Positions 59,599 to 64,000 of a DNA stretch of 64,000 bases are shown here, in pieces. Origin of the DNA: Protula sp. h YS-2021 (taxonomy: Eukaryota > Annelida > Polychaeta > Sabellida > Serpulidae); contig OX457027.1 of the NCBI GenBank assembly GCA_949752745.1, positions 79,787,214 to 79,851,213 of the forward strand. Reading direction: 5' to 3'. A program made the position numbers and the translations under genes. How positions within the stretch are numbered: the stretch's first letter is position 1; each line of letters opens with the position of its first letter. The notes beneath the pieces are model-generated. The model made no database searches. It had not been told where the DNA came from and saw only the letters and a program-made list of their open reading frames with translations.

Positions 59599-60147
59599 TT
59601 AATACATTTCCCATTCCAGCTCATGTTGACGGGCTTTTTTAATATCTTGTATGGTTGTACGTTTTGTAAAAATGGTTAAGGGAATGTTACTTTTTGCTAT
59701 AGCCTCAATAAACTCTTTCCATCTAACTGGTACACTTTCACGTTCTTTCTTTCGTGAACCCACCAGTGCTTCTTTCAATAAGTCAACAATATTTGAATTA
59801 GAAATGACTTCACCCGTACTTAACACAAGTTCTTTCTGTTCAGTCCACTGTATTCCATTGTCTTTCAATTCTTTTAATACTAAAGTCACCTTTTGATGAT
59901 ATGTAGGTGGAAAATACTGTACTATATTTGTTTTCTTATCTGGAGGTGTACCACGTTTTTGTTTGTAGCGTATATATTCTCCCACCAGCTGTGACATCTT
60001 TTTAGCAGATTCATGATTCCTTTCACCTTTCAATACATGTTTTATTTTACTTTTCAAATCATTCTCCTTAGACTGAGACTTTTTAAGTTCTAACAACATA
60101 AAATATTCAGATTCTGGAATCAACACCATTTTCTCTGTGTGTTTCAT
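59599..60147 (-). CDS. Probable Polinton structural protein, 182 residues
   Basis: Intact frame beginning MKHTEKMVLIPESEYFMLLEL, followed by a charged helical region (LKSKIKHVLKG), FPPTYHQKVTLVL, a glycosylation-free basic middle and a basic C-terminus. The 'K.MVLIPE.E' opening is common among Polinton-encoded proteins of unassigned function located between ATPase and penton. Its ATG overlaps the stop of the preceding gene by ATGA (60147-60144). Function unknown; a virion or assembly protein is the best guess from position. Confidence 0.6.
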   Translation of the reverse strand: MKHTEKMVLIPESEYFMLLELKKSQSKENDLKSKIKHVLKGERNHESAKKMSQLVGEYIRYKQKRGTPPDKKTNIVQYFPPTYHQKVTLVLKELKDNGIQWTEQKELVLSTGEVISNSNIVDLLKEALVGSRKKERESVPVRWKEFIEAIAKSNIPLTIFTKRTTIQDIKKARQHELEWEMY

Positions 60148-60470
60148 CGTCGTATAAGCTGTGCTAATAGGGGTAGGGCAAACGTTGCTAAAGTCCCAAT
60201 AAAACCACCTTTTTGATTAATTAGCTTCTTTTTATGTTTAAGAGATACTTTTTTGTTACTCAGTGTTCTCAACAAGTGTTTATGACGTTTCAGCTTTTTA
60301 TAAGCTTGCGGATTTAATGGTATATGCCCTTTTAAAATGTTGAGACAAATTTCAAACAAACTAGTCAATTCTTCTTTTGTCGCTTGTTTAAGTAAAACTT
60401 TACGTCGCTGTGGTCCACTGCGTGCAAGCAAATGAAGGAATGGTTGATTTGATTTTAGTCTCTTTGACAT
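60144..60470 (-). CDS. Small basic protein with hydrophobic C-terminus (Polinton family, unassigned)
   Basis: 108 residues. A basic helical middle (NPQAYKKLKRHKHLLRTL, VSLKHKKKLINQKGG) leads into a C-terminal hydrophobic segment (GFIGTLATFALPLLAQLI). This layout, including the 'LINQKGGF' turn, is shared by a family of Polinton proteins next to the ATPase that are thought to be minor virion components. Membrane activity is possible from the tail. The gene is intact. Confidence 0.6.
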   Translation of the reverse strand: MSKRLKSNQPFLHLLARSGPQRRKVLLKQATKEELTSLFEICLNILKGHIPLNPQAYKKLKRHKHLLRTLSNKKVSLKHKKKLINQKGGFIGTLATFALPLLAQLIRR

Positions 60471-60502
60471 GTTGTTTTATTCAATGTAAAAGCTAGAAAT
60501 GA

Positions 60503-61135
60503 CTACTGTGCTATAGACATAGCCTTATTTACATAAACGAAAGGTATGTCATGTGGTAAAATACCAGTACGAATGCGAAGGTGTTCTTCTGTTTTGTGTT
60601 TTAAGTCAATAAGCAAATAACCAAAAGGTTTGGTTGTAGCGTCTTGAAACGCTTCAATTAAAAATTGTGATTTGCCTGGATACATTTGACGTGCTAATGT
60701 TGTAATTTGTTGATTATCTCTTGGATTCTTAAACAAAATAATAAAATTAGAGTTCAAACTAATATTTCGCATTTCTTTTCCTTGATGAAACAAATTGTGC
60801 CCAATAAACAGAATGCTCAAATTATTATGACTGCTAGCCACGCTAAACAAACGCGTCATACGTTCATCGCTATGACACTGTGTCATTAAGTCATCAACAA
60901 CCAAGGGATTAGTTGTTTTAGGATCAAATCGGTCTTCAATGTCTTCTGGTATACCTTTATGAAATATAACCTGGCGCATAGACTTGTATAAAGGTTGGTC
61001 TGCACCATATAACCATAAAATATGTTGTGGTGGTGGATAAATGAGTTTATGCTCAATAATAGCTTTCACTAGAGATGTTTTTCCACTTCCAGTGGGTCCA
61101 GAACATAAACATGTAAACGGGTGTTTGAATTGCAT
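60503..61135 (-). CDS. FtsK/HerA-type genome-packaging ATPase
   Basis: 210 residues, intact. The Walker A motif CSGPTGSGKTSLV is at residues 11-23 and the Walker B-type NPLVVDDLM at about 75-83. HNNLSILFIGHNLFHQGKEM follows, matching the sensor region of A32/HerA-like viral packaging motors. IILFKNPRDNQQITTLA is conserved in Polinton ATPases. It pumps the genome into the capsid. It begins one base after the integrase stop codon. Confidence 0.9.
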   Translation of the reverse strand: MQFKHPFTCLCSGPTGSGKTSLVKAIIEHKLIYPPPQHILWLYGADQPLYKSMRQVIFHKGIPEDIEDRFDPKTTNPLVVDDLMTQCHSDERMTRLFSVASSHNNLSILFIGHNLFHQGKEMRNISLNSNFIILFKNPRDNQQITTLARQMYPGKSQFLIEAFQDATTKPFGYLLIDLKHKTEEHLRIRTGILPHDIPFVYVNKAMSIAQ

Positions 61136-61136
61136 G

Positions 61137-62250
61137 TTAAAACCACTGTATGTCTTGGTCTTTGATCCAACTGTTGAATTTTTTCGGCCAGCCCATCCAC
61201 TTCACAAAGTGTTCTGTTTGCCCTTTTCTTTTACGTGTTTTTAAAACTTTTTCCACTTTAAATAATGAATCAGCGTCTTTTGAAACGGATTGTAATTCTT
61301 CTTCATAAAAATGATCATCTATAGGCTCATCCATAAAGTCTTTAAGTCTGTACAAGTTAATACCCTGTTTTCGACACCGATGCGTAATGATAAAGACTTC
61401 TTCAGTCCACTTCTGTTGATAGTCACGTTGAAATACATATTTCATATGAGAAATACGTACTTGAGCTTTTATTTTAAATTTATATGGTTTAACTTTTTTA
61501 GAAAATTTAATAGTGTCCATGTACATACGTTTCCATACTTTGGCTTCGTTTGTTTTATTTACACCAGCAGTTGATAAGCCATGTAGTGAGGTATGAGGTC
61601 TATTGTTGTAATTGGCTACAAGTTGTTGTAAGATGTCAGTGTACTTGTATGTTTGATTTTGAAGAAAATAACGGTACATCAAACCTTTTACGGTACGTAT
61701 GACACATTCAGCATAATTCGCTTTGGTTTCATTTTTAGTTGTGTAGACATGAATACCTTGTTTTTTCAGAAATTCTTTCACCCACCGGTTGGTGAATTCT
61801 GTCCCTTTATCTGACCGTAACAACTTAGGTCGTCTGTCTGTTATCTGGAAAATGGTTTTAAAGGCTTGTACCACAGAGTCATGTTTTTTATTTGGTAATG
61901 GTTCAATCCACAAATATTTAGAAAAAAACATCAATGACGACTAGCAGAAAACGAATGCCTTCGTTGTGTGGAGAAAGATTGGTAACGTCAGCTAAATCTG
62001 TATCCCATAAGTCATCTAAACCTTGTGTTATAATACGCTGTCGTTTGAATTTGTACTTGACGGGTTGTAAGAGTGTAAAGGCGTCTTGATCACGAATCCA
62101 TTTTTTAACGTTATTATATGAAGTTGCTTTTCCTGTTTGCTTCAGAAGTTGATATAATTTATAAGGCCCAGCAAAAGCACCAGGATGACTTGGATCAAAA
62201 TAAATTTGATTTAAATAATCTTTCCATTTAGCCATGGTATAAAAACACAT
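61137..62250 (-). pseudogene. Retrovirus-type integrase with C-terminal chromodomain, one frameshift
   Basis: The first frame (62250-61918) holds an N-terminal HTH/zinc-poor region and the first catalytic Asp in DDLWDTDLADV. The second (61934-61137) holds the second Asp in LLRSDKGTEF and the Glu within KANYAECVIRTVKGL, then YNNRPHTSL. The C-terminus is a chromodomain: FKVEKVLKTR, EHFVKWMGWPKKFNSWI. The shift lies at an A-run at about 61922-61930. ATG 62235 (ACCATGG) is a better start than 62250. The enzyme integrates the element; the chromodomain may steer it to chromatin. Confidence 0.9.
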
Positions 62251-62424
62251 TCAGTAACAATAAAACCATTTATTTTACAATAACATTAAAAACATTATAC
62301 CTATGCTTAACTACAGCTTAACTATAACTCATGTTTATATGTATAACTCTTTCTATAACAACCATTTTACTTCAAAAGTTCTTTTATTAGACTTTCTATA
62401 ACTTATGTTTCTATAACAAGCATA
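62251..62424. other. AT-rich spacer
   Basis: Two diverged copies of a ~70 bp 'tataacttatgtttctataacaa' unit (62330-62420) lie between the integrase and PC4 genes. No gene is seen. Confidence 0.5.
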
Positions 62425-62755
62425 TTACTTTAAATGTTCTTTTATTAGGCTGTCTATTTCCCTACTACTCTTCCGTAGCTGCTTCCACTCAGCTGGTGTA
62501 AGCAGGATACCTCGTTTGCTAGCATAAGTACGTCCATCTTTTGTGGTAATATAGTCGCTGATATTTACATAGAGTTTTTGCTTGTATCGACACACTTTCA
62601 CACCTTTTCCATTCCCAATTGGGATGAGAACTTTTAAGTTTTGTTGTTGTGGTGTAGCACTTTCTTGCGGATTGTTTTAAGTGTTGTAGTATATTGTTTA
62701 CACTTTCTTGTCTAGTAGCTGGTTCCTCACTAACTTTTATTTCTCCTGAATTCAT
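62425..62755 (-). pseudogene. PC4/Sub1-type single-strand DNA-binding protein, one frameshift
   Basis: The ATG at 62755 opens MNSGEIKVSEEPATRQE. The frame shifts near 62680. The other frame continues with IPIGNGKGVKVCRYKQ, LYVNISDY and GRTYASKRGILLTPAEWKQL, and ends at TAA 62425-62427. The last stretch matches the PC4 core pattern (strand, D/E-Y, GxxxPxxKGIxLxxxxWxxL). The open continuation in the first frame is out-of-register sequence. PC4 proteins bind single-stranded DNA in transcription and replication. Total length, about 110 codons, suits a single PC4 module. Confidence 0.7.
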
Positions 62756-62870
62756 GTTGACGTTCCCTCCTCAGCGGTTCGTTTTAAAATGATGAGGAGT
62801 GACTGTGTTGTACCCTTTTATTGTATAGAAGTGTCCACTGGCGCATGCGTAACTAAACACATTTCTGCTA

Positions 62871-63176
62871 CTAAAACCGAATGTCTGGTAGCCAATCATA
62901 ATCAGCCTTTTGTAATGCTAGTCCTAACATAAATTGTTCATGTGGTACACCAAGGCTGTTACACTTTTGTGTAAATTCCACCAACACTTGATGAATCGGT
63001 AAGTTGAGCCGTGCTTTTTTCCAGTATGTATTAGAGTATATAAACACAGAATCAAGTTTTTCATTCAAAGAAAAATGAGGTGTTAAAACAAAAGACTTTT
63101 CTCGCTGTAAACTAATGTACATCCAATGAGCATAACGTTTTTTAAATTCAAATTCCATTATGCGATACGATTCCAT
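62871..63176 (-). CDS. Unrecognised 101-residue protein
   Basis: Intact frame that begins inside the end of the upstream gene (63148-63783), overlapping it by 29 bases. Opening MESYRIMEFEFKKRYAHWMY, then SLQREKSFVLTPHF, later HQVLVEFTQKCNSLGVPHEQ. The ending YDWLPDIRF is aromatic. No domain is recognised. Overlap and codon usage similar to its neighbour suggest a real gene. Confidence 0.5.
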   Translation of the reverse strand: MESYRIMEFEFKKRYAHWMYISLQREKSFVLTPHFSLNEKLDSVFIYSNTYWKKARLNLPIHQVLVEFTQKCNSLGVPHEQFMLGLALQKADYDWLPDIRF

Positions 63177-63783
63177 GTGGTTCTACCTTAAGTTCACCAC
63201 ACACCTTACAGAAATTGTCTGGTTCACAGTCTTTACAGTTGTATTTATGACAATGACACTTGTCTCCAAAGAACTCAGATCCACCACAGTACTCACAAAT
63301 GTAAGCAAGTTGGTTGTACGCGTGTTTGTTACAATTTCTCACTTCTCTCAGATCCTCTTTCTTCAGCTCGCTTACTTTCATACGTTGATGAAAAAGCTGT
63401 ATTTTCAATGTTTCATGACATTTTCCTTTCAACGGCTCTGCAACTTTTGGTATAATATCTAAAAATGTATTCCATTCCTCATCATTTAGGTTGATGTAGT
63501 TGTTGTACACTTTACTGTTCACTTCTCGAATCCAGTGAAAACTGACATATCTCTTTTCAGCAAACTTAATGACTGTAATATGTTTATCGTCAGAAAGTTT
63601 GAGTTCATATCCTTCATCTCGCATGTGGTAACTATTGACTCTTATTTTATCCCACATAAGAGTTGAGAGAACAATCCATCTTGACCCACGTAAAAGACGT
63701 GCAAAGCTTCCATATGCTCCTTCTTCTACACAGACTTGTAAGTTATGACTGATTTCAAATGATGTGTTCATGGTTGCGTGCAT
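63148..63783 (-). CDS. PC4-like-fold protein with C-terminal zinc cluster (211 residues)
   Basis: Intact. Residues of about 25-115 parallel the protein at 56274-56612: a 'RGSRWIVLSTLMWDKI' strand-helix, EGYELKLSDDKH, then YVSFHWIREVN and YINLNDEEWNTFL. Residues of about 155-200 hold a Cys/His-rich cluster (CEYCGG, CHCHKYNCKDC, FCKVCGEL) that should bind two zinc ions. A basic linker with KVSELKKEDLREVR joins them. Second ATG at residue 5. Probable nucleic-acid-binding regulator encoded at the right end; function inferred. Confidence 0.6.
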   Translation of the reverse strand: MHATMNTSFEISHNLQVCVEEGAYGSFARLLRGSRWIVLSTLMWDKIRVNSYHMRDEGYELKLSDDKHITVIKFAEKRYVSFHWIREVNSKVYNNYINLNDEEWNTFLDIIPKVAEPLKGKCHETLKIQLFHQRMKVSELKKEDLREVRNCNKHAYNQLAYICEYCGGSEFFGDKCHCHKYNCKDCEPDNFCKVCGELKVEPHGIVSHNGI

Positions 63784-64000
63784 GGTTGTGACTGTTGAGT
63801 AATACTAGAGTTCATTCCTTTTATATGTCATATGCCATATGACGTCATAAAAGCGTTAACCAATTATATTATGAGTTGCTTGAAGACGTTATTGAATTTT
63901 TTAACCAATCAGAGTTGCTTGAAGACGTTACAGAATTTTTAACCAATCATATTTGATTCCTCACCCCAATAGGCTATGAACCACTTTCTAACGAGTTCTT
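63784..64000 (-). promoter_or_regulatory. Right-end promoter: TATA box, CRE and tandem CCAAT repeats
   Basis: ATATAAAAGG (63826-63817) lies about 40 bases before the ATG at 63783. TGACGTCA follows at about 63840. Two tandem ~46 bp units (GAGTTGCTTGAAGACGTTA ... TTTTTAACCAATCA) place CCAAT boxes at 63858, 63900 and 63943. The element continues beyond the window. Confidence 0.6.

Larger units (their letters stand above)
46650..64000. mobile_element. Integrated Polinton/Maverick (adintovirus-like) element, right end outside window
   Basis: The segment encodes the hallmark set: protein-primed DNA polymerase B, retrovirus-type integrase with chromodomain, FtsK/HerA packaging ATPase, adenain-like protease, double-jelly-roll major capsid, single-jelly-roll penton and a pX-like core peptide. 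Replication/accessory genes point right and the morphogenesis block points left, meeting at about 56.6-57.0 kb. The left border is placed just after the palindromic words and an A-rich tract, only because the first element-style promoter and gene begin there. Terminal inverted repeats and the target duplication could not be seen, as the right end lies past 64 kb. Many genes have single lesions, so it is probably no longer autonomous. Confidence 0.93.

Noticed and set aside
62519..62680. C-terminal part of the frame starting at 62755 as genuine protein
   Set aside because: The PC4 signature lies in another frame, so this stretch is out of register.
63784..64000. Right terminal inverted repeat of the Polinton
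   Set aside because: Its complement was compared by eye with 46.3-48.4 kb and no convincing match was seen; the end is probably outside the window.

Overview
The window is animal nuclear DNA. It has intron-rich coding sequence with GT/AG splice sites, long AT-rich introns, many simple and tandem repeats, DNA transposons, and an integrated Polinton/Maverick (adintovirus-like) element. The dispersed repeats and Polinton type fit a marine invertebrate; a mollusc or other lophotrochozoan is my guess, not something the sequence proves.

Region 1 (1-24.0 kb) is the 3' three-quarters of a Fanconi anaemia group A gene (FANCA) on the + strand. I can place 25 exons, beginning with an incomplete one at base 1, that splice in phase and follow human FANCA from about residue 375 to the C-terminus. 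One short exon is not found. Its introns hold an antisense two-exon gene end (7.1-8.0 kb), a sense single-exon ORF (11.35-12.08 kb), three terminal-inverted-repeat DNA elements with 8-9 bp target duplications, and several families of short dispersed repeats.

Region 2 (24.2-45.8 kb) has no convincing host gene. It is a stack of tandem-repeat arrays. The largest is a 7 kb satellite of about 61 copies of a 114 bp monomer (30.55-37.57 kb) with higher-order structure of 10-, 8- and 11-monomer blocks. It is flanked by older degenerate arrays in both orientations.

Region 3 (45.9-46.65 kb) carries a collapsed MULE-type transposase relic beside terminal-repeat-like phrases, and a set of palindromic words.

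Region 4 (about 46.65 kb to beyond the window end) is the Polinton. Rightward genes are a small ORF, two SUMO-motif/RING paralogues, a proline-rich protein, a protein-primed DNA polymerase B and a PC4-like protein. A small Cys-rich gene points left at the left edge. The leftward block holds adenain-like protease, major capsid, pX-like core protein, penton, two small probable structural proteins, packaging ATPase, integrase with chromodomain, a PC4 protein and two further accessory genes. Many genes have one frameshift or stop, so this copy is decaying, but promoters and 3' signals are still readable.

The most unusual observation is that four genes at the left end of the Polinton finish in a histone-mRNA-type stem-loop followed 9-10 nt later by a conserved AAATAAGC-containing element. 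They also have TATA boxes about 35 nt before the start codon and nearby CCAAT boxes. This suggests that the element borrowed the replication-dependent histone mRNA 3'-end pathway for its early genes.
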